64,000 nt of DNA. Source: Paractinoplanes toevensis. GTDB lineage: Bacteria; Actinomycetota; Actinomycetes; Mycobacteriales; Micromonosporaceae. Each line of letters starts with the position of its first letter. Position 1 is the first letter of the stretch. The translations under genes and the position numbers were made by a program. The stretch lies in assembly GCF_018332695.1 (NCBI RefSeq), contig NZ_BOQN01000083.1, positions 58,090 through 122,089 on the forward strand, read 5' to 3'. Below are positions 10,647 to 19,457 of the stretch, piece after piece. The notes beneath the pieces are model-generated. The model saw only the letters and a list, made by a program, of their open reading frames with translations. It did no database searches and was not told the DNA's origin.

Positions 10647-11356
10647 AAGCGCGTTCCGTTCTGCCAGTGCTGATAGAGCGCGATGTCGCCGTGGACCGCT
10701 CGCGGTTCGCGACGGCGGTTGAGGATCAGCAGCAGTTCGGTCACCGGCGCGACGACGATGGCCTTGGCGGCCTTACCCCCGTCCCGCCAGGTGATGCTGC
10801 CGGGCGAGAGCGTGACCAGCCACGAGTCGTGGGTGTCGGTCGCGGTGAAGAGCAGCGTCTCGTCGTTGCCGCGCACCTTGGCCAGGTAGGACATGGTGTC
10901 CAGGAAGTCGGCCACGCCGTCCGCCGCCAGGTCGGGCGCGAGGTCGCCGTCCGGCTCGGCGTCGAAGCGATGCACGATCAGGTCGTGCAGCATGCGGCGC
11001 TGCCAGAACCCGGCAGTCTGATATTTCGGCTGCCAGGTCCACACCCGGTTGCCGAACCCGAGGTCGTCGACCGCCGCGTTGAGCCGCCGCACCCCGGCGG
11101 CCAGCCAGTCGGCCCAGTCGTGCGGGTCGGCGGGTGCGTCGACCAGCCGGTATTCGGCCATGCTGGTGCGTCGGTCCTCGATGATTCCAGCGGCCAGGCG
11201 GTGACCGGTGCCGACGTGGGTGATCAGGTCCCGGACCGTCCACTCGGGGCAGCTCGGCACGGTCTCGTCCGGCGAGCGATTGGTGACGGCCGCGGCCAGC
11301 CGGTCGGCCTCGGCCTCCAGCTCCGCGGCGTAGCGAGCGTCCGGCAGCCATCCCAT
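10643..11356 (-). CDS. maleylpyruvate isomerase-like, mycothiol-dependent family protein
   Basis: A 237-residue protein of the actinobacterial DinB/MDMPI superfamily (TIGR03083-like). The N-terminal four-helix bundle carries the expected metal ligands: His in D-L-I-T-H-V-G and the pair in M-L-H-D-L-I-V-H-R-F-D-A-E. A smaller C-terminal SCP-like domain follows. Family members use mycothiol as cofactor in isomerase or transferase reactions, but the substrate of this one is unknown. It is monocistronic and converges with the LysR gene. Confidence 0.8.
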   Translation of the reverse strand: MGWLPDARYAAELEAEADRLAAAVTNRSPDETVPSCPEWTVRDLITHVGTGHRLAAGIIEDRRTSMAEYRLVDAPADPHDWADWLAAGVRRLNAAVDDLGFGNRVWTWQPKYQTAGFWQRRMLHDLIVHRFDAEPDGDLAPDLAADGVADFLDTMSYLAKVRGNDETLLFTATDTHDSWLVTLSPGSITWRDGGKAAKAIVVAPVTELLLILNRRREPRAVHGDIALYQHWQNGTRF

Positions 11357-11887
11357 GCCGCGACCCTACCCATCGACCCGCAGCGGATTCTGCCCCGCGA
11401 GCCGGTGGTATGCCTGCCGGATCTGCTCTGGAGTGCACCGTTGCGGCTCGGACCCCAGGCGACGATCTCGCGGACCTCTGGTCGGGGCGTCGGCGCCGGC
11501 AGGACCTTCACCGCCTTGCCGTCGAGCGGTGCCGTTGACGATCGGTTGTAATCGGCGGAGCCGGACGCTACCGGGTGCGTTCGCGGTATTCCGATCTTCA
11601 ATCGCCGGGCCACGATCTTTCGATTTTCGGTCGCCGTTCCATGTCCCTTTGCGACGGAGCGTATAGATCGGTGACAAATACTCTTCGTGTCGATCAATAG
11701 GGTCTCGGGGGGATGGCCGATTTCGGTCGGAAGAGCAGCCGATTCGCGCGGCGCGGGTGGTCCTGGCTGCGGATTCGTCTGGTGACATCTGCCAAGCGCC
11801 AGTTTCTCTGTTGCTCGACGTGAATCTGTGGCTACTATTCGGCCTCGTCCAAAGACGACCTTGGGTAACCGCCCGAAGGGAAGTGTC
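11357..11887. other. 531-bp intergenic region, possible gene remnant
   Basis: No intact gene is evident. On the minus strand, about 11366-11545, two frames carry protein-like segments that would join with one frameshift. The first contains L-D-G-K-A-V-K-V-L-P-A-P-T-P and E-V-R-E-I-V-A-W-G-P. The second contains C-T-P-E-Q-I-R-Q-A-Y-H-R-L-A-G and ends at a TAG at 11366. This could be the 3' end of a decayed gene. The right half (11560-11850) has lower GC content and leads into the promoter of the next gene. Confidence 0.35.
11811..11838 (+). promoter_or_regulatory. promoter of the vWA gene
   Basis: TTGCTC (11811-11816), a 16-bp spacer and TACTAT (11833-11838) form a housekeeping-type promoter about 50 bp before the ATG at 11888. 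A GAAGGGAAG ribosome binding site lies in between. Confidence 0.6.
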
Positions 11888-13585
11888 ATGTCGGATCCGC
11901 TATGGCGCGAGCCGCTGCCGGAGCATGATCCGGAAATGGGACAGGCCGTCAGTCCCGGCGTTCGCGTGATGCTCGCCGGGATGATCGTCATTGTGCTGGT
12001 CCTGGTGGCCGGCGGCACCGCCTGGTGGCTCTACGCGCAGAAGCCGGTCGCCACCGGCACCGAGAACCGGGCCGTCGCCGGGCCCTGCGACGAGACCCTG
12101 CTGCACGTCGTCGCCGCCCCGGAGATCGCGCCCGCGGTCGAGGAGGCGGCGCGCAGCCTCAACCCCGACAGCGGGTGCGGGCCGATCTCCGTCACCGCGC
12201 AGGAGCCGGCCGTCACGGCGCTCGCGGCCCAGCAGCCCGACGTGTGGATTCCGTCGAGCAGCGTCTGGCTGCGGATCGCGCTGGTGGGCGGGATCAACGC
12301 GTACCGCCTGGAAGGTGGGCCGATCGCCCGCAGCCCGATCGTCCTGGCCGCACCTACCGCCGTCGCCGCGAAATTCGCCAAGGGTGACCAGACCTCCTGG
12401 CTTCAGTTGATGACCGGTGTCGCCGGGCATCAGATCCCGGCCGTCACCATGCCCGACCCGCTGCACTCGAGCGTCGGCCTGCTCGCCGTCTACGCGATCC
12501 AGGCGGCCATGGTGCAGAGCACGCCCGACGCCGGCATCGCGCAGCTGCGCGCGCTGACCCTGCGCAGCCGGCTCAAGGACGCCTCGGCCGACCCGGCGGA
12601 ACTGCTGCGCAGGGTCGCCGCGCAGACGGACGCGGACGCCGTCGCCAACGACGTGGGGGTCTTCCCGATCACCGAGCAGCAGCTCACCATGTACCAGCGC
12701 GGCGGGAACACGGTCGCGTTGAAGGGCTCCTACCCGTCGGACGGGCTGGTCGAGGCGGACTATCCGTTCGCGATCTCGACCTCGACCAAGCAGGGCGCGC
12801 TGGCCGAGCGGCTGCGGGCGGCGATCAGCGTGCCGGCGATCACCGAGGCGGGCTTCCGGGCCTACAAGATGCCGCTCTCGATCGAGGTGCCGGAGCGCTC
12901 CGACCAGGTGCTCGACCCGGCCGTCCAGTGGGCGCAGTACCGCGCGCTCGAGTTCCAGGTGCTGCTGCTGATCGACTCGTCCGGCTCGATGAACAAGCCG
13001 GCCACCGACAAGACCGGCCGCACCACCACCAAGGCCGGGCTGCTGCGGCAGTCCGGGCTCGCCGCGGCCCAGCTGTTCGGCGACGAGACCAGCATCGGCA
13101 TGTGGACCTTCAACACGCCGAAACCGGAGAGCCCACCGCACGTCGAGGTGGTGCCGTTCGGCCCGATCACCGGCCGGGCCGGCGGCACGGGCCGGCGGGA
13201 CGCGCTGGCCGCGGCGATCACCGGTTACACCGCGCCCAACCAGGCCGGCACCCCGCTGTTCCAGACCATCCTGGACGCCCGGGCGGCGATGAAACCGCGG
13301 GTCAAGCCCCGGGCCAACACGATGATCATCGTGTTGAGCGACGGCTCGGACGCCGAGTCGAAGTACACGATGCCGAAGAAGACGTTCCTGACCCGGCTCG
13401 CGAAGGAGGGCGACGCGCAGCGGCCGGTGCCGGTCATCGGGGTGGGCTTCGGGCCGGACGCGGACATGGCCACGCTCAACGACATCGCGAAGGTGACCGG
13501 CGGTAAGGCGATCGCCGCGAAGGACCCGGCCGACCTGGCATCGGCGCTGGCCAAGGCGTTCCTGGCCGCGCACGCGCCGGCCTAG
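11888..13585 (+). CDS. membrane-anchored binding-protein / von Willebrand A fusion
   Basis: A 565-residue protein with a single N-terminal membrane helix (about residues 20-42). Then comes an extracytoplasmic solute-binding-protein-like domain (about 55-330), as in type 2 periplasmic-binding folds. The C-terminal vWA domain has an intact MIDAS motif, D363-S-S-G-S367, and a later L-S-D-G-S-D. I infer a surface protein that binds a partner through a metal-dependent vWA site. The start is the ATG with a good GAAGGGAAG site. An upstream in-frame ATG at 11828 lies inside the promoter and is rejected. It stands alone, so the context says nothing more. Confidence 0.85.
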   Translation: MSDPLWREPLPEHDPEMGQAVSPGVRVMLAGMIVIVLVLVAGGTAWWLYAQKPVATGTENRAVAGPCDETLLHVVAAPEIAPAVEEAARSLNPDSGCGPISVTAQEPAVTALAAQQPDVWIPSSSVWLRIALVGGINAYRLEGGPIARSPIVLAAPTAVAAKFAKGDQTSWLQLMTGVAGHQIPAVTMPDPLHSSVGLLAVYAIQAAMVQSTPDAGIAQLRALTLRSRLKDASADPAELLRRVAAQTDADAVANDVGVFPITEQQLTMYQRGGNTVALKGSYPSDGLVEADYPFAISTSTKQGALAERLRAAISVPAITEAGFRAYKMPLSIEVPERSDQVLDPAVQWAQYRALEFQVLLLIDSSGSMNKPATDKTGRTTTKAGLLRQSGLAAAQLFGDETSIGMWTFNTPKPESPPHVEVVPFGPITGRAGGTGRRDALAAAITGYTAPNQAGTPLFQTILDARAAMKPRVKPRANTMIIVLSDGSDAESKYTMPKKTFLTRLAKEGDAQRPVPVIGVGFGPDADMATLNDIAKVTGGKAIAAKDPADLASALAKAFLAAHAPA

Positions 13586-13592
13586 CCTCGCT

Positions 13593-14996
13593 TCAGCAAC
13601 GCAGGCGCGGTGCCAGGCCGGCCGCGTCGGCGCCGCGGTCGCGGTAGGTGCCTTCCAGGAAATCGAGCAGACGCTGTACGTCGCCGAACGTGGAGGCGAC
13701 ACCGAACGAGACCCGGACCGCGCCGCCGCTGGGCAGGCCGATCATCGTCAGGTAATCGTCGATCGTGCGTACGCCCCAGCGGGCCGAACCACGCAGCTGC
13801 CGCCGGCCGATGTCGAAGGCGCCCTCGCCGGCGCCCGGGTTGCAGAAGCAGCCGGTGCGCAGCGACAGGCCCTGGGTGGCGGCCTCGGTGGCGACCAGGC
13901 GCTCGTCGACGATCCGGCCGTCCGGGTCGAGCAGGTTGAAAGCGACCGTGCCGCCCCGGTGGTCCAGGCCGGTCGGGCCGTAGATGTGGCACATCGGGTT
14001 GCCGTTGGCGTGCCGCAGCACGACCAGGCGGTCCAGCAGCCAGCCGGTGAGCGTGCGCACCCGCTCGCGGATCAACTCCGGGCCGATCGCGGTCAGCCAG
14101 GACAGTCCGAACTCGACGTCCGGGATGTGCAGGAAGTTGAGGGTGCCGTCCTCGAACGCGGTCTCGTCCGGGGCCAGCTGGTGCCACTCGGCGCCGACGC
14201 TGACCGCGGCGATCGTGCCACCGGCGAACCACGGCCGGCGCAGCTTCGCCAGGGCGTCCCGCCGGGCGACCAGGCAGCCGACACCGGTCGGGTAGCCGAG
14301 CACCTTGTACCAGCTGATCGGCACGAAGTCCGGTTTGACCCGGCTCAGGTCGAGCGGGTTGGCCGGCAGGTAGGCGGCCACGTCGAGCAGTACGTCGTAC
14401 CCGTTGTCGTGGGCCTTCTCGACCCAGCTCAACGGGTGCTGCACGCCGGTGAAGTTGCTCTGCGCCGGGAAGGCGAAGAGGCCCTTTCTCGGTTTCAGCG
14501 CCGCGTCGACCGCCGCGGAAGCGACCCGCAGGTCGGGTGGCACCAGCGGGACGTAGCGGCGGCGGCTGCCGGCCCGGCGGGCGAACTCGCGGATGCCGTT
14601 GACCGAGTTGTGGTTGTCGAACGTCATCACCAGATCGCGGCCCCGGCCGAACGGGTACGCCTCGCCGACCAGCCGGCACGCCCCGGACGCGTTCGGCGTG
14701 AAGATCACCGCATATTCGGCGGGATCCGCGTTCAGGAAGCGCAGGACTGCGCGCCGGGCCGAATCGACCAGCTCGGTGGAGGCGACCGACGCCGGGTTCT
14801 CCGAGTGCGGGTTGCCGAATGTCCGCGATCCGAGCCGCTCGTGGTGGGCGCGGAGCTGGGCCTGGGCGTACACCCCGGCGCCGGTGTAGTCGAGGTAGAC
14901 GTGGTCGAGGTGCGAGTACTCGGTGGCGCGCAGCTCGTCGAGCCGGGTCGTGTCGCGGTAACTGGGGTAACGATCGAGGAAGTTCAGCTCAGCCAC
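13593..14996 (-). CDS. class V aminotransferase, MoCo-sulfurase-like
   Basis: A 467-residue PLP-dependent enzyme of the cysteine desulfurase / class V family. The closest pattern is the N-terminal domain of molybdenum cofactor sulfurase: Y-L-D-Y-T-G-A-G, R-T-F-G-N-P-H-S, the Schiff-base Lys231 in W-Y-K-V-L-G-Y-P-T-G, and the Cys pair C383-F-C385 in R-T-G-C-F-C-N-P-G-A. It has no C-terminal MOSC domain. It may transfer sulfur from cysteine to an unknown acceptor. Its start overlaps the end of the ABC transporter gene by 8 bp, so the two are co-expressed. Confidence 0.82.
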   Translation of the reverse strand: MAELNFLDRYPSYRDTTRLDELRATEYSHLDHVYLDYTGAGVYAQAQLRAHHERLGSRTFGNPHSENPASVASTELVDSARRAVLRFLNADPAEYAVIFTPNASGACRLVGEAYPFGRGRDLVMTFDNHNSVNGIREFARRAGSRRRYVPLVPPDLRVASAAVDAALKPRKGLFAFPAQSNFTGVQHPLSWVEKAHDNGYDVLLDVAAYLPANPLDLSRVKPDFVPISWYKVLGYPTGVGCLVARRDALAKLRRPWFAGGTIAAVSVGAEWHQLAPDETAFEDGTLNFLHIPDVEFGLSWLTAIGPELIRERVRTLTGWLLDRLVVLRHANGNPMCHIYGPTGLDHRGGTVAFNLLDPDGRIVDERLVATEAATQGLSLRTGCFCNPGAGEGAFDIGRRQLRGSARWGVRTIDDYLTMIGLPSGGAVRVSFGVASTFGDVQRLLDFLEGTYRDRGADAAGLAPRLRC

Positions 14997-16686
14997 GGCG
15001 CCGCCCGCAGCGCAGGCGCAGCACCAGCACCGCGCCGGCCAGGAACAGCAGCGTCATGCCGCCGAGGATCAGCCAGTTCTGCCACGGCTCGCGGGCGAAC
15101 GAGTCACCGTAGGTGGCCAGCAGCGGCGGGCCGAGCGGCGAACCGCCGTCGCGCCACAGCTCCTCCAGCCCGGCCGAATGCCCGAGTGCCTCGAACGACC
15201 AGCGGTTCGACATCGCGTAACTGAGCGCGCGGCCGACCGGGGCCATCACCGGGACCGGCAGGATCGCGCCGACGAACAGCACCTGCGGGAAGCAGAGCAT
15301 CGGCAGCAGCAGGCTGGCCTGGGCCACGTCGGAGACGCTCGCCGAGCAGAGCAGGCCGAGCGCGAGAGCACAGGCCGAGGCGAGCAGCGCGGTCAGGTAG
15401 AGCTCGGCGAAGTGGCCGGTGGCCGGGAGTCGGTCGAGGCCCCGGAGCACGGCCAGCAGGAGCAGGTCGACGCAGGCCAGCGGGGGGAGCAGGAGAGCCA
15501 CCTTGGCCGCGAGGTAGGGGCCGAGGCGCAGGCCGGCGAAGACCTCGCGGCGCAGGATCGGCAGCTCGGCGCAGATCTGCAGCAGGCCGTAGGTGAGGCC
15601 GAAGAAGAAGACCCCGAACGCGATCCAGAACAGGATCATCACGGTGGTGGCCGGGTCGGGGCGGCCCGGGTCGAACGCGCCGGCCCGGAACAGCATGAGG
15701 AACATCGCCAGGATCACCAGCGGCGACCCGATCAGGATCGCCAGGGTGAGCCGGTTGGCCCGCAGAATGTCGAGATTGCGCAGGCTGAGCAGGGCGGCCT
15801 GACGCAGCGGACCGGGCGTGCCCGGCGCCACTCGCCGACCACCTTCGGCTGCCGTCCCGGCGTCGGCGGCCGCCGTGGCGGCGCCGGTGTCTTCGGCTGC
15901 CGTGGCGGCGTCCACGGTGGAGGGCCAGGAAGGTGCGTCGGTCAGGCGGCCGTAGACGCCGGCTACGTCGTCGGCGCCGAAATGGCCGGGAGCCGCGGCC
16001 GGCGGGCCGGCGAAGACCAGGCGGCCACCCGGCGCCAGCACCACCACGGTGTCGCAGCGGTTGACGTCGGCCGGGTTGTGCGTGGTCAGCACGACCGGGA
16101 CCCCGTCGGCGGCCAGCCCGCGCAGCAGCGTCAGCAACTCGGCCGCGGTGGCCGGGTCGAGGCCCGAGGTCGGCTCGTCGAGGAACAGGGCCCGCGGCCG
16201 GGCGAGCAACTCGACCGCGATGCTGGCCCGCTTGCGCTCGCCGCCGCTCAGGCTGCCCACCCGGGTGTCCGCCCGCCCGGTCAGGCCGAGCACGCCGAGA
16301 ACCTCGGCGACCCGGTCCTCCACCCCGGCCCGGGACGTGCCGGCCGGCAGGCGCAGCCGGGCCGCGTAGCGCAGGGTGCGGGCGAGCGGCAGTTCCTGGT
16401 GGATGATGTCGTCCTGCGGCACGTAGCCGACGGTCGCGTCCGGCGCCGGCCGCCCGTCGTGGCGAACCGTGCCGCTCCCGGGCCGGCGCACCCCGGCCAG
16501 GGTTTCCAGCAGGGTCGTCTTACCGGCGCCGCTGGCCCCGATGATCGCGACCAGCTCACCCGGCCGCACGGTGAGGGAGACGTCGTCGAGCAGGCGGCGG
16601 CCACCGCGGGCGACCTGACCGAGGCCGTCGGCCTCGATCGGCAGGCCCGGCCGGACGGCAGCGCGCGGATCGTCCACAATCGGCAC
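14989..16686 (-). CDS. ABC transporter, fused ATPase-permease (ABCG type)
   Basis: A 565-residue half transporter. The ATPase has Walker A G-A-S-G-A-G-K-T-T (residues 50-58), signature L-S-G-G-E-R-K-R and Walker B A-L-F-L-D-E-P-T-S-G. After an Ala-rich linker (about 255-285) comes an ABC2-type membrane domain of about six helices. The ABCG order (ATPase first) suggests export of a lipid or hydrophobic molecule as a dimer. The start is a GTG at 16686, and a block of tandem repeats lies directly upstream. The 8-bp overlap with the PLP enzyme gene points to a shared task. A role in carotenoid or lipid export is possible but only inferred from the adjacent cluster. Confidence 0.87.
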   Translation of the reverse strand: MPIVDDPRAAVRPGLPIEADGLGQVARGGRRLLDDVSLTVRPGELVAIIGASGAGKTTLLETLAGVRRPGSGTVRHDGRPAPDATVGYVPQDDIIHQELPLARTLRYAARLRLPAGTSRAGVEDRVAEVLGVLGLTGRADTRVGSLSGGERKRASIAVELLARPRALFLDEPTSGLDPATAAELLTLLRGLAADGVPVVLTTHNPADVNRCDTVVVLAPGGRLVFAGPPAAAPGHFGADDVAGVYGRLTDAPSWPSTVDAATAAEDTGAATAAADAGTAAEGGRRVAPGTPGPLRQAALLSLRNLDILRANRLTLAILIGSPLVILAMFLMLFRAGAFDPGRPDPATTVMILFWIAFGVFFFGLTYGLLQICAELPILRREVFAGLRLGPYLAAKVALLLPPLACVDLLLLAVLRGLDRLPATGHFAELYLTALLASACALALGLLCSASVSDVAQASLLLPMLCFPQVLFVGAILPVPVMAPVGRALSYAMSNRWSFEALGHSAGLEELWRDGGSPLGPPLLATYGDSFAREPWQNWLILGGMTLLFLAGAVLVLRLRCGRRRG

Positions 16687-16857
16687 TCCGCCACGGTAGC
16701 GGGCACGCTCAAGGTCATGCGGCCGCGGGCGCGCAAGGCTGTGCGGCGGCGGGCGCGCAAGGCTGTGCGGCGGCGGGCGCGCAAGGCTGTGCGGCGGCGG
16801 GCGCGCAAACGGTGCGGCAGCGGCCGCGCTCGGCGGCCGCGAGGAGCCGGGTCCGGC
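16687..16857. repeat. 24-bp tandem repeat in intergenic spacer
   Basis: The 171-bp gap between the carotenoid desaturase and the ABC transporter gene holds three perfect copies of a 24-bp unit beginning GGGCGCGCAAGGCT (16727-16750, 16751-16774, 16775-16798) and a partial fourth copy to about 16808. The copies are identical, which suggests recent slippage expansion. A GC-rich palindrome-like stretch follows (about 16819-16840). No promoter is obvious. Confidence 0.85.
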
Positions 16858-18303
16858 TCAAGACCGCGAATGCTTGGCGATCCGGTCGGCGGCGATCTTC
16901 GCGGACAGGGTCACCATCGGCAGGCCGCCGCCCGGGTGCACCGAGCCGCCGACCAGGTAGAGTCCGCCGACCGGGCCGCGGTTGGGCGGCCGGAGCAGCC
17001 CGCCGGCCGTGCCGTAGATCGCACCGCCGGGCGCGGCCACCGCATCGGCCAGATCGGCCGGGGTGCGGGTCTCGGTGAACAGCAGGCGATCGCGCACGTC
17101 CAGGCCGCGACGGGCCAGAAGATCAAGGACATGCTTCGCGTACGCGTCGGCCAGCCCCGGACGCCGCCAGTCGACCGCCGACCGGGCGGTGCCGTGCCGG
17201 GGTGCGTTGACCAGCACGAACCACGCCTCGGTGCCGGGCGGGTGCACCGCCGGATCGGTGGCCCGGGTGACGAAGATGGTGGGGTCGCTCGCCGGGACGG
17301 CCCGGCGGTCGTGCGCGCCGAAGACGGCGTCGAACTCGGCGTCGTAGTAGCCGGGGAAGAAGACGTTGTGGTGGGCCAGTCCCGGGGTCTCGCCGCGCAC
17401 GCCCAGCAGCAGGACGAAACCGGCGAGGCTGCGGTCGGTGAGCCGGGCCAGCCGCCTCGGGGTGGGCAGCAGATCGCGGTAGAGAGTGAGTGCATCCACA
17501 TCGGACACCACGATGTCGGCAGGTGTCCGGCCGGCCGCCGAGCGCACCCCCGTGGCCCGGCCGCCGGAAGTCTCGATCTTCGTGATCGCCGAACTGGTGA
17601 CGATCCGGACGCCCAGGTCGGTGCAGCGGTCCACCATCGCGGTGCCGATCGTGCCCAGGCCGCCGGGCAGGTACCAGCCGCCGAAGTGCAGCTCGGCGTA
17701 CGGGATCGCGGCCAGCGCGGCCGGCGCCCGGCGCGGATCGGCGCCGGTGTACGTGGCGTACCGGTCCAGGAGCATGCGCAGCCGCGGGTCGCGCAGATAG
17801 CGCAGGCTCAGATGGCGCAGGCTGCGGCCCGGGGCGATCGCGGCCAGGTCGGTCAGCCGCCAGGAGAGCGCGGCCAGGGATGCGGGGGTGACCTCGCGGC
17901 GCAGCACCGACCGCCACGACGCCCGCCAGATCCGCTCGGCGCGATGCCAGAGGCGGTTCCAGTCGGCCGCCGCCCCGGTCCCGAACGCGCCGGCGATCCG
18001 CTCCAGGAAGACCTCGTGCTCGGCGGACGAGTCGAGAACCGTCCCGTCCGGGAAGAAGTGCCGGACGACCGGGTCGAGCGGCTGCAGCGCCGGCAGCCGC
18101 AGCCCGAGATCCGTGAAGACCTGCGGCAGCGTGAGCAGGCTCGGCCCGGTGTCGAAGCGGAACCCGTCCCGTTCGTACACGGCCAGCTTGCCGCCGACGG
18201 TCACGGCCCGCTCGTGCACCTCGACGTCGTGCCCGGCCGCACCCAGCCGGATCGCGGCGGCCAGCCCCCCGACCCCGGCGCCGATCACCACGACCCGGCT
18301 CAT
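16858..18303 (-). CDS. crtD: carotenoid desaturase, CrtI/CrtD type
   Basis: A 481-residue FAD enzyme of the phytoene desaturase family. The N-terminal dinucleotide site is V-V-V-I-G-A-G-V-G-G-L-A-A-A. The C-terminal family block includes Y-L-V-G-G-S-V-H-P-G-G-G-L-P-M-V. Next to CruF and a glycosyltransferase it most likely acts as the 3',4'-desaturase (CrtD) on an acyclic psi end, rather than as phytoene desaturase. That choice is inference from context. AAGGAG six bases before the ATG at 18303 sets the start. The in-frame ATG at 18324 (4-nt overlap with the previous gene) is less likely. Confidence 0.8.
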   Translation of the reverse strand: MSRVVVIGAGVGGLAAAIRLGAAGHDVEVHERAVTVGGKLAVYERDGFRFDTGPSLLTLPQVFTDLGLRLPALQPLDPVVRHFFPDGTVLDSSAEHEVFLERIAGAFGTGAAADWNRLWHRAERIWRASWRSVLRREVTPASLAALSWRLTDLAAIAPGRSLRHLSLRYLRDPRLRMLLDRYATYTGADPRRAPAALAAIPYAELHFGGWYLPGGLGTIGTAMVDRCTDLGVRIVTSSAITKIETSGGRATGVRSAAGRTPADIVVSDVDALTLYRDLLPTPRRLARLTDRSLAGFVLLLGVRGETPGLAHHNVFFPGYYDAEFDAVFGAHDRRAVPASDPTIFVTRATDPAVHPPGTEAWFVLVNAPRHGTARSAVDWRRPGLADAYAKHVLDLLARRGLDVRDRLLFTETRTPADLADAVAAPGGAIYGTAGGLLRPPNRGPVGGLYLVGGSVHPGGGLPMVTLSAKIAADRIAKHSRS

Positions 18304-18320
18304 CCCGGTCTCCTTGATTG

Positions 18321-19457
18321 TCATACCGCGCGGCCTCGCCAGGTCAGGCGGCCCGCGCGGCGCAGGCGGAACGAGCGGGCCACGAGCCAGGTGAACAGGA
18401 CGATCGAGACCGGGTGGGCGATGGCGGCCCAGGCCTTTCCGCCGGTCGCGGCGGCGGTGATGACCCGGCCGAGCACGCCCAGGAGATAGGCCGCCGACGC
18501 GACGAGTGCGGGAACGCCGAACCCCGTGACGGCGAGGACCAGTGCGGCGACGGGCGGAACGACGTACAGAAAAAGCAGCAGGACCACGACGCAGCCGGCC
18601 GCGACCGGTGAGCCGAAGCTCGCCCAGAGCGATTTGGTGTAGCCGTTGATCATTTCCGGCCAGGAGTCGTACATGCGGCAGGTGGCGGCGCCGGTGGCGT
18701 CGGCCAGCGCGATCCGGCCGCCGGAGCGTTTGACCTGGCGGGCCAGCGCGATGTCCTCGAGGATCTCGGTGCGCACGGCGGCGTGGCCGCCGGCCCGGCG
18801 GTAACTCTCGGCGTCGATCATCAGCCACTGGCCGCCGGCCGCCGCGAGCGACGGCCGCGGCGAGCGTTCCATCGCGCGGAGCGGCAGAAACGTCAGCCAG
18901 GACCACTGCAGGAGAGGCTGTAGGAGGCCGCTTCCGGCGCCGACGATCTTTGGGTACGGAGATAGCAGGTCGACGCCGATCCCGCGCATCAGCGCCGTGG
19001 CCTCGGCGATCGCGTGCGGTTCGAGAACGACGTCCGCATCCACAAAGGCCAGGATGTCAGCATTTTTCGTGACTTGGGCAAGCTGGTGGCAGGCGTGCGG
19101 TTTGCCGAGCCAGCCTTCGGGCAACTCCGCGCCCTTGATCAGCTGCACTCGGTCGCCGGCGATCGCCGTGACCACATCAGCGGTCCCGTCCGTCGAGCCG
19201 TCGTCGAGGACGTGGATAGCCAGCTCGGGGACGCCTCGCTGCGCCAGCAGGGCCTCGAGGCAGGGCCCCACCCGCCCGGCTTCGTCGCGAAGCGGAAGCA
19301 GAACGCTCACCCTGCTGTCGTCCCTCCGCTTGCCGGATATTTCGGATTGGTCGGGCCGGGGGAGGCGGCGAAGCAGGGTGGCGTTGACGGCTGTGTGGGC
19401 GGTCAGGGCCAGGCAGGGCAGGAGGGCCAGCCACGCCAGGGCCGGCGACGGGGTCAT
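18321..19457 (-). CDS. cruC: carotenoid glycosyltransferase (GT2, membrane)
   Basis: A 378-residue family 2 glycosyltransferase with an N-terminal helix (about 6-28) and several C-terminal membrane helices (about 275-365). The GT-A motifs are seen: L-D-D-G-S-T-D-G-T, F-V-D-A-D-V-V and the acceptor block G-G-Q-W-L-M-I-D with E-D-I-A-L-A-R. It resembles CruC/CrtQ-type enzymes that put a sugar on the 1'-hydroxyl of carotenoids. Its ATG overlaps the CruF stop by 4 nt, so it is translated right after the hydratase that makes its hydroxyl acceptor. The symbol rests on context. Confidence 0.78.
   Translation of the reverse strand: MTPSPALAWLALLPCLALTAHTAVNATLLRRLPRPDQSEISGKRRDDSRVSVLLPLRDEAGRVGPCLEALLAQRGVPELAIHVLDDGSTDGTADVVTAIAGDRVQLIKGAELPEGWLGKPHACHQLAQVTKNADILAFVDADVVLEPHAIAEATALMRGIGVDLLSPYPKIVGAGSGLLQPLLQWSWLTFLPLRAMERSPRPSLAAAGGQWLMIDAESYRRAGGHAAVRTEILEDIALARQVKRSGGRIALADATGAATCRMYDSWPEMINGYTKSLWASFGSPVAAGCVVVLLLFLYVVPPVAALVLAVTGFGVPALVASAAYLLGVLGRVITAAATGGKAWAAIAHPVSIVLFTWLVARSFRLRRAGRLTWRGRAV

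Noticed and set aside
15178..18489. 1103-residue plus-strand open frame across the ABC and desaturase genes
   Set aside because: A shadow of two well-supported minus-strand genes, typical of high-GC third-position bias. It runs straight through the 24-bp repeats.
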